NCBI GenBank assembly: GCA_002999035.1 | Contig: CP027241.1 | Span: 2,235,001-2,299,000, forward strand | Direction: 5' to 3' | DNA: 64,000 nucleotides | DNA from: Lachnospiraceae bacterium oral taxon 500 | Lineage (GTDB): Bacteria; Bacillota; Clostridia; Lachnospirales; Vallitaleaceae | Shown here: piece after piece, positions 52,053 to 63,140 of the stretch | Numbering within the stretch: position 1 is the first letter of the stretch | Layout of the letters: each line of letters opens with the position of its first letter | Translations under genes and position numbers: made by a program | The notes under the pieces: model-generated | What the model was told of the DNA's origin: nothing | Database searches by the model: none | Seen by the model: the letters and a program-made list of their open reading frames with translations, nothing else

Positions 52053-53717
52053 TTATTGCAGAATCAGGTATTTTTGAATCTTATCAAAAGTATCCTGCCG
52101 GTTATGCTTTTCAAAAACTTTGCGCAAATCCTCAAGCACATAAAAGCCCTCGCCGCTCCGCGCTTTGATGATATCCTCAGCTAAAGCGCCGGTCATATCC
52201 GGAGTCAGCTGAGCAAACTCTTCCAAACTGGCCCGATTGACATTGGTATACAGCGTAATCCGATCAATATGCTTGATTAAAAAGGCCGGCAGCTCCCCGG
52301 GATTAAGGTACTGGCTGCGCAGCTGTGATTTTTGCGAATCAGTCAGCTGAAACTCCTGTGCCAGTTTATCTTTGCCGGCAGTGTTTAAATTAATAAAATT
52401 GGTTTGCGGCAATGTGTCAAAATAAATGTATTTGGCAATCTGAGACGCGTACGTTTTGCCAATTGCTTTCTCCAAGGCCGCCTGATCACGGAAAGGCCGC
52501 TTATTCATAACATCTTTGATTAATCCGGCCAACTGATAACCGCCGACGCTGACCTTACCGAACAAGCTTCGGATTTCATTTTCATCCGCCTCATTAATTG
52601 GCGTAAACAGCCGGATATTATCACTTAAAGCAGTCATTGAACTCAATTCTTTATTTAAGGGAAAATGCGGCTTAAAAAGTTCTTCTACATTACGCAGAGG
52701 GTACACATATCGCTTAGAAAAATCTCTCAAAATAATTGCCTGTGCCGAACTAACACTAAGAGCACTTGCAATCTGCGTTTCGTCGGCGGTATTGATATTG
52801 ACCACCTTGGCGCCTATCCCGAAAAATTCATAGAACTGATCGCCATAGGTCAAATACGGCCGCAGGGCTTTGCGCTGACTTTCTAAAATATTTAACTTTT
52901 TAAAATCCTCTTCCGAAGACAGGGGCTTAAATAAACGGTATTGCAAAATCTGATCAGTAATTTTGGAACTGTCCGTTACCCGGCCGGTCAAAGAAGCAAT
53001 CTCATACGGCAGCGCCGTCTGCAAATTGGTTCTCAAATGAAGGTGGGGAGCATATTCCATAATCTTTTCCGGCGTAAAAAACTCCTTATCCAAGGCCCTT
53101 AATTCTGCCATCCGGTTGATTGGGTTTTCGGTAATTCTGGAATGCCAGGCACTGGCCTTAAAGTTGTCAATATCAAAATGCCGGGCAATTTGCTCGGTAC
53201 TGGCTGTATTCAGATTTAAAATCCGCTCACTGACCTTTTTATCGGAATAATCAAAAATACCCAGACTTTGATTCTTGGCCGATTCCTGGCTGCGGGTAAA
53301 CTTTAAGTACTCTTTGGCCGTCTTAAAGTCGGAATCGGCTAACGCCAATCCTTGTTTGATTAAGTCTTCATTATGAGAAATATTTAAATCCGCATATAAA
53401 TAGCAAAAGCGAATTCCATTTTGAGCTGGAATATTGCTGTCCTCCACCAAATAAACGGTTTGATTGAGCAGCTTTTTCACACTGTAATCATAGGCCTGCC
53501 GGTTGCCGTTTGGCTTTACGCCAATCAATCCATAAACCTCAATGTGAGGAGTCTCCTGATCCAGCACCAGCAGTTTATAAACATTGGACTCTATCACTTC
53601 CAGCACTCTGGCCGACGTCGGCCGGTCTCTCTGTAAATCTAATTCTGCCGCCTGAACCGGCTGCTGGCAAAGCATCAATAATGACAGCAACAATACCGCA
53701 ACTATTCCTCGTTTCAT
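52053..53717 (-). CDS. Secreted protein: SNase-like domain plus repeated ComEA-type HhH modules
   Basis: A 554-residue exported protein: signal peptide to about residue 23 (VQA-AE). Residues about 32-150 resemble thermonuclease-like (SNc) folds, but the first catalytic Arg (VRLxGI) is Tyr, and the catalytic Glu (PE) is missing, so nuclease activity is unlikely; GIRFCYLYA keeps the third-position Arg. From about 165 on there are four blocks of the ComEA-type helix-hairpin-helix opening LNLNTAS, VNINTAD, INLNTAG and VNRASLEE, each followed by helices (DNA-binding in ComEA). It is inserted between obg and the NadD fusion. The start follows AAGGAGGGA. A DNA-binding surface role is inference. Confidence 0.78.
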   Translation of the reverse strand: MKRGIVAVLLLSLLMLCQQPVQAAELDLQRDRPTSARVLEVIESNVYKLLVLDQETPHIEVYGLIGVKPNGNRQAYDYSVKKLLNQTVYLVEDSNIPAQNGIRFCYLYADLNISHNEDLIKQGLALADSDFKTAKEYLKFTRSQESAKNQSLGIFDYSDKKVSERILNLNTASTEQIARHFDIDNFKASAWHSRITENPINRMAELRALDKEFFTPEKIMEYAPHLHLRTNLQTALPYEIASLTGRVTDSSKITDQILQYRLFKPLSSEEDFKKLNILESQRKALRPYLTYGDQFYEFFGIGAKVVNINTADETQIASALSVSSAQAIILRDFSKRYVYPLRNVEELFKPHFPLNKELSSMTALSDNIRLFTPINEADENEIRSLFGKVSVGGYQLAGLIKDVMNKRPFRDQAALEKAIGKTYASQIAKYIYFDTLPQTNFINLNTAGKDKLAQEFQLTDSQKSQLRSQYLNPGELPAFLIKHIDRITLYTNVNRASLEEFAQLTPDMTGALAEDIIKARSGEGFYVLEDLRKVFEKHNRQDTFDKIQKYLILQ

Positions 53718-53739
53718 CGTTCCCTCCTTGAAACTGTTA

Positions 53740-55092
<1,353 letters not shown>

Positions 55093-55180
55093 TCAAGCAG
55101 CATAAAAAAATCAAACCGGAAAAGAAAAGCCTAACCGGCCGACCGAAATCCTCAATTGCTTGCTGCGTATATCTTTTCTT

Positions 55181-55210
55181 ATTTTAGCACATATCAATTG
55201 ATTTTTTCAA
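55181..55210 (-). promoter_or_regulatory. Candidate promoter of obg
   Basis: On the minus strand TTGAAA (55205-55210), an 18-bp spacer and TAAAAT (55181-55186). It lies about 165 bp before the obg start, after the rpmA terminator. Nothing else is seen in 55018-55358. Confidence 0.55.
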
Positions 55211-55358
55211 GCCCTAAAACATTTGTTTTTTAGGAAAGTTCAGTGTGATGCACACGGAAAATCAGCCCGCCGCCAAACAAATTGCATATCCTGCTGAAAT
55301 ATGATAACGCGCACCTATTCTCTTGATAAAATAGAAAAGGAATTCGGGTTATAAACAC

Positions 55359-55392
55359 AAAAAAACGGCCGAACAAATGTCTGCCGTTTTTT
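55359..55392 (-). terminator. Terminator of the rplU-prp-rpmA transcript
   Basis: On the minus strand AAAAAACGGC and GCCGTTTTTTT frame a 13-nt loop, followed by T. It lies directly after rpmA. Confidence 0.88.
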
Positions 55393-55402
55393 AATTTTGC
55401 TC

Positions 55403-55687
55403 TTATTCTGCTACCGCATAAACAGATGCCTGCTTTTTGTCGCGGCCTTTTCTCTCAAACCGGAGAACGCCGTCAATCAAAGCAAATAAAGTATCGTCAT
55501 TGCCGCGGCCAACATTCGTGCCGGGATGAATCTTCGTTCCTCTCTGCCGATATAAGATATTGCCTGCTTTTACAAACTGGCCATCTGCTCTCTTCGCGCC
55601 CAATCTTTTGGAATGAGAGTCACGTCCGTTCTTGGAAGAACCCATTCCCTTTTTATGCGCAAATAATTGAAGGTTCAGTCTTAACAT
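55403..55687 (-). CDS. rpmA: 50S ribosomal protein L27
   Basis: A 94-residue ribosomal protein. The N-terminus reads [18 protein letters not shown], with LNLQLFA just before HKKG, the Firmicute-type pro-sequence cleaved by the Prp protease before L27 works in the peptidyl-transferase region. [15 protein letters not shown] and [18 protein letters not shown] are core. The start 55687 follows GGGAGGTG. Order rplU, prp, rpmA is as usual. Confidence 0.98.
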   Translation of the reverse strand: MLRLNLQLFAHKKGMGSSKNGRDSHSKRLGAKRADGQFVKAGNILYRQRGTKIHPGTNVGRGNDDTLFALIDGVLRFERKGRDKKQASVYAVAE

Positions 55688-55690
55688 GGT

Positions 55691-56044
55691 TTACACCTCC
55701 CTATATTCAATCTGGATATATTGTGCTCCGTATTCTTGTAAAATCATGTTCAGCCCCAGTTCATAGGATTTAAACAAAAGCTGAGCTTCGGGAGAATCCG
55801 TCTGCAAACGGCAGGTCAAGCAGCCGTCTTTTACCTCGGCAGTCACTGCGGATGTGGTAAGCGCTTCAATCGCATTGACTGTCTGAATGGAAATCATCGA
55901 CACCGCAGCACAGACAATATCTTGTCCTGACGGTGCGAAATAGGCATGACCATTGGTTTGAAAACCAAGATAGGTTTCTCCTCTTTTTTCAATCACCGCT
56001 CGAATTCCCCGAATCTCAGGGACAGTCCGGCGAGAATTACGCAT
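55691..56044 (-). CDS. Ribosomal-processing cysteine protease Prp
   Basis: A Cys protease of the Prp (YsxB) family that removes the N-terminal peptide of L27. The catalytic His lies in NGHAYFAP and the Cys in [28 protein letters not shown] ends the protein. The start is uncertain: ATG 56044 overlaps the rplU stop and adds about 11 residues before IRAVIEKR, the usual beginning, without a clear ribosome site; translation may be coupled to rplU. A downstream GTG would cut the first strand. I use 56044 (117 residues). Confidence 0.87.
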   Translation of the reverse strand: MRNSRRTVPEIRGIRAVIEKRGETYLGFQTNGHAYFAPSGQDIVCAAVSMISIQTVNAIEALTTSAVTAEVKDGCLTCRLQTDSPEAQLLFKSYELGLNMILQEYGAQYIQIEYREV

Positions 56045-56357
56045 TGATTTTTTCAATCGTAACCTGAGTGAAAGCTTGACGATGACCTTGCTTTTTGTGA
56101 TAGCCTTTTTTCGGCTTATACTTAAAAACAACGATCTTCTGGCCGCGGCCGTTCAAATCTGCTTTCGCGCTGACGCTGGCAGCTTCGATATAGGGCTTTC
56201 CGACCTTAACTTCTCCGTTATTCGAGACAAGCAATACTTTATCAAAGGTTACAGCATCGCCGGCTTCCACACCCAGCTTTTCTACCTGAATGACATCGCC
56301 TTCTGCGACCTTGTACTGTTTTCCGCCTGTTTCAATAATTGCATACATTTTTGGCAC
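56037..56357 (-). CDS. rplU: 50S ribosomal protein L21
   Basis: A 106-residue ribosomal protein: [33 protein letters not shown] and [18 protein letters not shown] are characteristic. MPK is an N-terminal addition. The start is behind GAGGAGGTG on the minus strand. Its leader, about 90 nt from the promoter at 56444-56472, has hairpin potential of the L21-leader kind (AAAAAGG...CCTTTTT), which may bind L21 for autoregulation. Confidence 0.97.
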   Translation of the reverse strand: MPKMYAIIETGGKQYKVAEGDVIQVEKLGVEAGDAVTFDKVLLVSNNGEVKVGKPYIEAASVSAKADLNGRGQKIVVFKYKPKKGYHKKQGHRQAFTQVTIEKINA

Positions 56358-56443
56358 CTCCTCATTATAAGACTCGCCGGTATCGGTGAAAAAGGGCTAT
56401 CCTTTTTGCTGACCTAATCCGAGCGGTATACCACACTTAAAGT

Positions 56444-56472
56444 ACAATACCACAGTTCGGGGTAAATGTCAA
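56444..56472 (-). promoter_or_regulatory. Promoter of rplU-prp-rpmA
   Basis: On the minus strand TTGACA (56467-56472), a 17-bp spacer and TATTGT (56444-56449), starting right after the pepD stop. The leader to rplU contains a short inverted repeat (AAAAAGGATAGCCCTTTTT). Confidence 0.82.
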
Positions 56473-56480
56473 ATAAATTT

Positions 56481-57935
56481 TTAATTCAATTTCCCCAGTT
56501 CCGCCAGCAGTGTTTTTAAATATTCCCAGGTTCTTTGCGTTGAAGAGATACTCAAGCGTTCTTTAACCGAATGAACATCCCACATATCCGGACCGATGCT
56601 GATGGCTTCCAATTCCGGTTTCTTCGATAAAAACACGCCGCACTCCAGCCCTGCATGAATCGCCTTTACCACCGCTTCTTTTCCGGTCAGGCTCTGATAC
56701 GTTGCCGCCGCTTTTTTGAGCAATTCGCTTTCCGGTTTCATTTCCCATTCCGGATATTCGGCTGTCTTGTAAAAATGCAGGCCGTTCATGTCCGCAAAAT
56801 CCTGCAAAACCGAATTGAGCTGCTGCTTTAAGCTGCCCACATTGGAGCGGGTGGAAAACGATAAACTGATGACCTGTTCCGTCATTTGAATCACTGCCAA
56901 ATTAAGCGAGCTTTCCACCATACCGGGAAGTTTGCTGCTCATGGTCTGAACGCCGTTAGGCAAAGTGTTCAGCAGCAGAATCAGCTTTTTTGCTGCCTCA
57001 TCGTTTATTTTTTGAACATCTTCTGTTCGACAATCTTTCACCAGCAGTTCAACTTTTGGATCACTGGCCGATAATTCATTGGTCCACTCTTTCTGCATCC
57101 GGTTTTGGACTTCGGTCAGCACTGCCTCCTGTTCCGGCGCCAAAGCAATCCGGCAAACCGTATGACTGGGAATTACATTGTCCTTAATGCCGCCGCTGAT
57201 TTCCAAAACTTCAAAATCAATTTCTTTTTTCAGCGCCGACAAAAACCGGCCCATCAGCTTATGCGAATTCCCGCGGTTGGTGTGAATTTCCGCACCGGAA
57301 TGGCCGCCCTTTAAACCGGTGACAATAATTTCCTTCTGCCGAAGGCCCGGCGCTAAATCTTCTTTGGTATAAGGCAGCTCTAACACTGCTTTTAAACCGC
57401 CGGCGCAGCCGATAGTTATCTCGCCCTCCTCTTCGGAATCCACGTTGATAAAATATTTCCCCTTTAATGCGGCGGCGTCAAATTGCAGAGCACCGTTCAT
57501 ATTGACTTCTTCATTTGTCGTAATCACCGCTTCCAAATGCGGATGCAGAATATCATCGGAGTCCAGCAGCGCCAACGCCATGGCAACGGCAATGCCGTTA
57601 TCGGCCCCCAAGGTTGTATCCTTAGCTGTCAGCAAATCACCGTCAACTTCCAGAGTCAGCGGATCTTTCAGAAAATCATGCGTACTGTCCGGTGTTTTAA
57701 CACAAACCATATCCATATGTCCCTGCACGATCACACCCGGCGCTTTCTCCATGCCGGCAGCCGCCGGTTTGGTAATCAAGATGGAATCGGTTGCGTCCTG
57801 AACAACCTCTAATCCCCTGTCCTTGGCAAACTTTACCAGATAATCGGAAATTGCCTTTTCATTGCCGCTCCCTCTGGGAATTTGGCTGATTTCTTCAAAA
57901 TAGTCAAATACTTTCTTCGGTTCTAAGTTTAACAT
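56481..57935 (-). CDS. pepD: Aminoacyl-histidine dipeptidase (PepD type, M20)
   Basis: A 484-residue zinc dipeptidase that splits Xaa-His and similar dipeptides. Metal-site blocks: IVQGHMDMVC (His and Asp), TLGADNGIAVAMALALL (Asp), TNEEVNMNGA (Glu) and NVDSEEEGEITIGCAGG (Asp). The lid domain has GGHSGAEIHTNRGN. The last metal His is in AIHAGLECGVF. Length is near the family standard of 480-490. The start at 57935 follows AAGTGAGGATAA. It stands alone, behind a palindromic repeat element. Confidence 0.93.
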   Translation of the reverse strand: MLNLEPKKVFDYFEEISQIPRGSGNEKAISDYLVKFAKDRGLEVVQDATDSILITKPAAAGMEKAPGVIVQGHMDMVCVKTPDSTHDFLKDPLTLEVDGDLLTAKDTTLGADNGIAVAMALALLDSDDILHPHLEAVITTNEEVNMNGALQFDAAALKGKYFINVDSEEEGEITIGCAGGLKAVLELPYTKEDLAPGLRQKEIIVTGLKGGHSGAEIHTNRGNSHKLMGRFLSALKKEIDFEVLEISGGIKDNVIPSHTVCRIALAPEQEAVLTEVQNRMQKEWTNELSASDPKVELLVKDCRTEDVQKINDEAAKKLILLLNTLPNGVQTMSSKLPGMVESSLNLAVIQMTEQVISLSFSTRSNVGSLKQQLNSVLQDFADMNGLHFYKTAEYPEWEMKPESELLKKAAATYQSLTGKEAVVKAIHAGLECGVFLSKKPELEAISIGPDMWDVHSVKERLSISSTQRTWEYLKTLLAELGKLN

Positions 57936-57956
57936 TTTATCCTCACTTTCTTATTG

Positions 57957-58083
57957 TCTCAACTTTCTCCTGTCGAAAGGCTTCGCCTTTCTGCCCGGGC
58001 GCCCCGCCAAGCGGAATGTCGCAGGCATTCGGCGAGCCGATAATAAAAAAGGCTGTTCTATCGAATATGAGAACGTTGAGTTA
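57957..58083. repeat. Palindromic repeat element, copy 3
   Basis: The left end reads CTCAACTTTCTCCTGTCGAA; the reverse complement of the right end begins TAACTCAACGTTCTCATATT and continues through CGATAGAACAGCCTTTTTT, close to the rnf-operon element. The inner hairpin is GAAAGGC-TTC-GCCTTTC and a second is GAATG-N7-CATTC. Confidence 0.75.
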
Positions 58084-58379
58084 TTGTTTTATATTTTTCT
58101 TAATTTCCTGCGGAACTTCCCCATAAAAACTGTAATATCCGCTAAAAGATCCAGAAACTTTCATTTTATGGATAAATTCAATATTCTGTGGTATACTGTT
58201 TACAGGATCTGACGAAAACTGAAAAAGGCGAAACTCCGGTCCATTTCAGCAAGGCGATCCCGGGAAAAATCATTATCTTGCGCCGGCAGCATTTGCTTGA
58301 GCGGCAGCGCCACTTCCCTAAAAACATAATTGCGGAAACGAAAGATTCAGCAGCACCTAAAATCAAACGGAGGTTAACT

Positions 58380-58835
58380 ATGAGTAAAATTATCTGCAAA
58401 AGTTCCGTCCTGCCGGCCGGAGCCGGCGCCATCTGGAAGAAATTGCAAAGGCTTGATTCTCTGCAGTATGTCGCAGCTCCGTATGCCACATTTGAGCCGC
58501 TGGGCGGCCGAAAAACTTTTACCTGGAAAAGCGGCCGCTTTTTTTCGCTGAAACTCAAGCTGTTCGGGCTGCTGCCCTTGGGAATCCACACCATTCGGAT
58601 CCTGATATTTGACCGGGAAAAGCTGACCATCTATTCCCATGAAGGCAATCTTCATGTTCCGGTGTGGAATCATCTGATTAAACTAAAGCCGATCGATGAC
58701 AGGCATACGCTTTATACTGACCGGGTGGAGATTGACGCCGGCCGGAAAACACCGCTGATTTGTCTGTGGGCCGAACTGTTTTACGCGCACCGGCAACGAA
58801 GATGGAAAAAGCTCCTGCGCCTTCCGGCAAAATAA
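58380..58835 (+). CDS. SRPBCC-like small protein
   Basis: A 151-residue soluble protein: MSKIICKSSVLPAGAGAIWK is like the first strand-helix of SRPBCC (START-like) proteins. The remaining strands, such as HTIRILIFDREKLTIYSHEG and HTLYTDRVEIDAG, and the C-terminal helix LICLWAELFYAHRQRRWKKL fit the helix-grip fold, where an inner cavity holds a hydrophobic ligand. ATG 58380 follows CGGAGGTTA; the longer frame lacks this. The family assignment is moderate and no function is assigned. It converges with pyrD. Confidence 0.7.
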   Translation: MSKIICKSSVLPAGAGAIWKKLQRLDSLQYVAAPYATFEPLGGRKTFTWKSGRFFSLKLKLFGLLPLGIHTIRILIFDREKLTIYSHEGNLHVPVWNHLIKLKPIDDRHTLYTDRVEIDAGRKTPLICLWAELFYAHRQRRWKKLLRLPAK

Positions 58836-58868
58836 CCGTGAAAAACAGCGGCTTTCTTTCCGCCGTCC

Positions 58869-60531
<1,663 letters not shown>

Positions 60532-60597
60532 GATTTTCCTTTTCTTACGCCTCTTGCTTTATATAACCTTGGTTTCTGCCGTTTTTGCTTTTGGCTA

Positions 60598-61881
60598 TTA
60601 CATAACCTTTCCATCCTGAACAACCATTTTTCCCCGATAAAAAACCGTATCAATCCGGCCCTTTACTTTCCGACCGGCAAAGGGCGTATTACTACTCCGG
60701 CTGACCATATCTTCCTTTTTGATCTCATATTCTTTGTCTAAATCAATCAGCACCAAATCGGCCGGCTCACCGGCCGCCAAGCGATGGCCTTTCAGCCCGA
60801 AGATTCTGGCCGGATTTTCGGTCAGGGCCTTCAATAAAAGGTGCAAGCTAATTTTCCGGGTCTGCACCAAATAAGTGTACAACAGCGGAAAAGCCGTTTC
60901 CGAACCGATAATGCCAAAGGGCGATCCGGCCAAGCCCTTGCTTTTTTCTTCCGAACTATGCGGGGCATGATCGGTTGAGATACACTCAATCGTGCCGTCA
61001 GCCAGCGCCTGAATCAAAGCCTGCCGGTCGGCCCGGCTGCGCAGCGGCGGATTCATCTTAAAATCGCCGTCCTCCTGCAAGTCATCCTCGGTCAGAAGCA
61101 AATGATGCGGCGTCACCTCGCCGCTAATCCAGCCGCATTTGCCGCGATAATAGCGAAGCAGGTCAACCCCCGCCGCCGTGCTCATATGGCAAATATGATA
61201 TCTGGCTCCGGTTGCCAAAGAGATGGCACAATCTCTGGCAATCTGTAAATCCTCACATAATCCTAAAATCCCCTTATGCCCATGTTCCTCGGCATAGCGG
61301 CCGGCGTGAATATAACCACCCCGAAGAAGGCTGTTTTCCTCGCAATGTGCCGCAATCAGACTGTTATTTGCTTTGACCGCCAGCATCGCATCATACATCA
61401 TGCCGGCATCCTGAACGCCCCGGCCGTCATCGGAGAAAGCCACTGCCCCGGCTGCCAGTTGGTCTTTAACCTCGACTAAGGTTTGACCGTTTTCGCCTAA
61501 AGTAATGGCCGAATAAAATAGCGTTTCAATCAAAGATTCCTTAGCCGCTTTTGCGGTTAATTCCTTTAAAAGTTCAGGATTATCAAGCACCGGCTTGGTA
61601 TTGGGCATTGCCAAAATGGTAGTATAACCGCCCCTGGCCGCCGCCCGGGAGCCAGTAGCAATCGTTTCTTTATACTCAAAGCCGGGCTCACGCAAGTGGA
61701 CATGCACATCCACAAAGCCGGGCGCTAAGAGCTTCCCCCCGGCATCCATAATCGTATCGGCGCTCCGTTCCTCCGGAAGCGAACGGCTGATTTCCGCAAT
61801 TTTTCCTTCCTTTATAAGTACCTCAACCGGAAGAAGCTGATCATTTTCATCCGCTGTCCGCGCATTAATAATTTTAATCAT
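60598..61881 (-). CDS. pyrC: Dihydroorotase
   Basis: A 427-residue class I dihydroorotase that cyclises carbamoyl-aspartate. Zinc ligands: His60 and His62 in DVHVHLREPG; AAHCEENSLL and HICHMSTAAG give further His; the catalytic Asp is in CISTDHAPHS. Other blocks are DDGRGVQDAGMMYDAM and GSETAFPLLYTY. The start 61881 follows AGGAGTTGCG. A separate strong promoter lies just upstream. It heads the pyrC-pyrK-pyrD transcript on the minus strand; there is no visible PyrR attenuator. Confidence 0.96.
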   Translation of the reverse strand: MIKIINARTADENDQLLPVEVLIKEGKIAEISRSLPEERSADTIMDAGGKLLAPGFVDVHVHLREPGFEYKETIATGSRAAARGGYTTILAMPNTKPVLDNPELLKELTAKAAKESLIETLFYSAITLGENGQTLVEVKDQLAAGAVAFSDDGRGVQDAGMMYDAMLAVKANNSLIAAHCEENSLLRGGYIHAGRYAEEHGHKGILGLCEDLQIARDCAISLATGARYHICHMSTAAGVDLLRYYRGKCGWISGEVTPHHLLLTEDDLQEDGDFKMNPPLRSRADRQALIQALADGTIECISTDHAPHSSEEKSKGLAGSPFGIIGSETAFPLLYTYLVQTRKISLHLLLKALTENPARIFGLKGHRLAAGEPADLVLIDLDKEYEIKKEDMVSRSSNTPFAGRKVKGRIDTVFYRGKMVVQDGKVM

Positions 61882-61926
61882 CGCAACTCCTTTCTAATGC
61901 TCACTTGCCGCTAATCTGCTAAAAAT

Positions 61927-61955
61927 ATTATAAGTTAGAAGCACCGGAAAGTCAA
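61927..61955 (-). promoter_or_regulatory. Promoter of pyrC-pyrK-pyrD
   Basis: On the minus strand TTGACT (61950-61955), a 17-bp spacer and TATAAT (61927-61932), with a short leader of about 40 nt to the start. Confidence 0.85.
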
Positions 61956-62024
61956 GGCCGACACCAAACATGGTTACAATTCGGACAAGGTCGAAATGTT
62001 ACGAATTACGGATCCGCATTTAGT

Positions 62025-62082
62025 TCTTGTCTAATTTTTGTCGCTTTTTATACTTGACTTTATACAGAGCAAATGTTAAGCT
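62025..62082 (+). promoter_or_regulatory. Candidate promoter pair for the Dps gene
   Basis: TTGTCT (about 62029-62034)-16-TATACT and TTGACT (62054-62059)-17-TAAGCT (62077-62082) read towards dps over a leader of about 250 nt that includes a repeat element. No Fur- or PerR-type box was settled by eye. Confidence 0.45.
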
Positions 62083-62188
62083 AAACCCATAGTAATTTTA
62101 ATACTTTCGGTGGAATTGATTGACTTTGGCGGAGCGGTTCTCTGTCCATACTGTTTTGCATCAGCAAAGCCACCGCTGCAATAACAAA

Positions 62189-62290
62189 TCAGACTTTCTG
62201 ACAGCAATACCTCCGGTCGAACGCTTCGCTTTCTGCCGGCGGCGGCTTAATTCAAAATGACTGTTCTGTCGACTATGAAAAAGTTAGGTA
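62189..62290. repeat. Palindromic repeat element, copy 4 (partial)
   Basis: The right part reads ATGACTGTTCTGTCGACTAT then GAAAAAGTTAGG, whose reverse complement (CCTAACTTTTTCATAG then TCGACAGAACAGTCAT) matches the left arm of the rnf-operon element. The inner part CGAACGCTTCGC and CTGCCGGCGGCGG are as in the other copies. The left arm is degenerate. Confidence 0.65.
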
Positions 62291-62329
62291 CAAAGAATGG
62301 CTGTCAAACATAAAAAAGGAGAAAAGATT

Positions 62330-62770
62330 ATGAACAAATTAGAGAAAGAATTCAATGTTTATTTAGCTGACCAAGCGGTAATGACCGCGAAACTGCACAA
62401 CATTCACTGGAACGTACAGGGCCTGCAATTTGTTCCGGTTCATGAATTTACCGAAGCGGAATATGAAAAGTCCTTTGAGCGGATGGATGAAGTAGCCGAG
62501 CATTTGAGAATGTACGGTATTGTACCGGCTTCTACTTTGGCGGAATATTTGCAGTTAGCAACGATTAAGGAAGAACCGTCCCGCACTTTTGAATATGCGG
62601 AAGGTTTGGCCATTGTTTTGGCTGATTTGGAACTTTTGCGCAAGGAAGCAACCGAACTGCGCAATGCCGCCGACAAGGAAGGCTGGTTCTCGGCAGTTAG
62701 TTTCCTGGAGGATCATGTCGCTGATTACAATAAGCAGATTTGGTTCCTGCGTTCCATGCTGGCTAAATAA
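62330..62770 (+). CDS. Dps-family ferritin-like DNA/iron protein
   Basis: A 146-residue Dps protein that makes a 12-mer, stores iron and uses peroxide. The ferroxidase site residues are in LHNIHWNVQGLQF (His, Trp), with Asp/Glu in FERMDEVAEHLRMYG. ATG 62330 follows AAAAGGAGAAAAG. There is a long leader with two candidate promoters. It lies alone between the pyr operon and a possible RNA gene. Confidence 0.93.
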   Translation: MNKLEKEFNVYLADQAVMTAKLHNIHWNVQGLQFVPVHEFTEAEYEKSFERMDEVAEHLRMYGIVPASTLAEYLQLATIKEEPSRTFEYAEGLAIVLADLELLRKEATELRNAADKEGWFSAVSFLEDHVADYNKQIWFLRSMLAK

Positions 62771-62916
62771 TTGACGAATCTTCGTCAGTAAATGGTAATA
62801 TTATTGTGATAAAAACAGAAAATAAAGGCAGGAATTTAAAATGAACTGTCTTTATTTTTTGCTTTATTTTATGAATCTTTAAAATTTCCTCTTCAAAATT
62901 CTTATGCTCCTTTTAT

Positions 62917-62945
62917 TTGACAGAAAAAAAAGAGCATGCTATACT
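62917..62945 (+). promoter_or_regulatory. Orphan consensus promoter
   Basis: TTGACA (62917-62922), a 17-bp spacer and TATACT (62940-62945). It reads into 62952-63110, which has no annotated gene. Confidence 0.85.
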
Positions 62946-62951
62946 TCCGTC

Positions 62952-63110
62952 AAGGCTCCTTTACAGGTAAAAATAATGACCCGCACCGGAATGACATCGG
63001 AGCCTTCTATGATATTTATCAGGCGGGAAAGGGCGGTTATCGAGCGCCCTGTTCATTTTCTTAAGCGATGAAAAGCCCTGCTTTCCCTGATTTGGAAAGC
63101 GGGGCTTTCA
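62952..63110 (+). ncRNA. Candidate structured small RNA
   Basis: A short unit between the orphan promoter and a hairpin. Perfect stems: AAGGCTCC (62952-62959) with GGAGCCTT (62999-63006), and AGGGCG with CGCCCT (63030-63035 and 63045-63050). It ends with the long stem AAAGCCCTGCTTTCC / GGAAAGCGGGGCTTT at 63072-63108. I do not recognise a known RNA family. A short frame, MTRTGMTSEPSMIFIRRERA and on, exists from 62979 without ribosome site, so non-coding is preferred. No experimental support. Confidence 0.5.
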
Positions 63111-63112
63111 TA
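63072..63112. terminator. Strong hairpin terminator (bidirectional)
   Basis: AAAGCCCTGCTTTCC (63072-63086) pairs with GGAAAGCGGGGCTTT (63094-63108), one G-T pair, 7-nt loop. It ends the candidate RNA on the plus strand and probably also the minus-strand CoA-transferase transcript (AAAGCCCTG then TTTTCAT). Confidence 0.85.
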
Positions 63113-63140
63113 TTATCACCACTAAGCTGATAGTTTAAAC

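Noticed and set aside
52053-53717. An active extracellular thermonuclease
   Set aside because: The family catalytic Arg and Glu of the first loop are not present in the SNase-like part.
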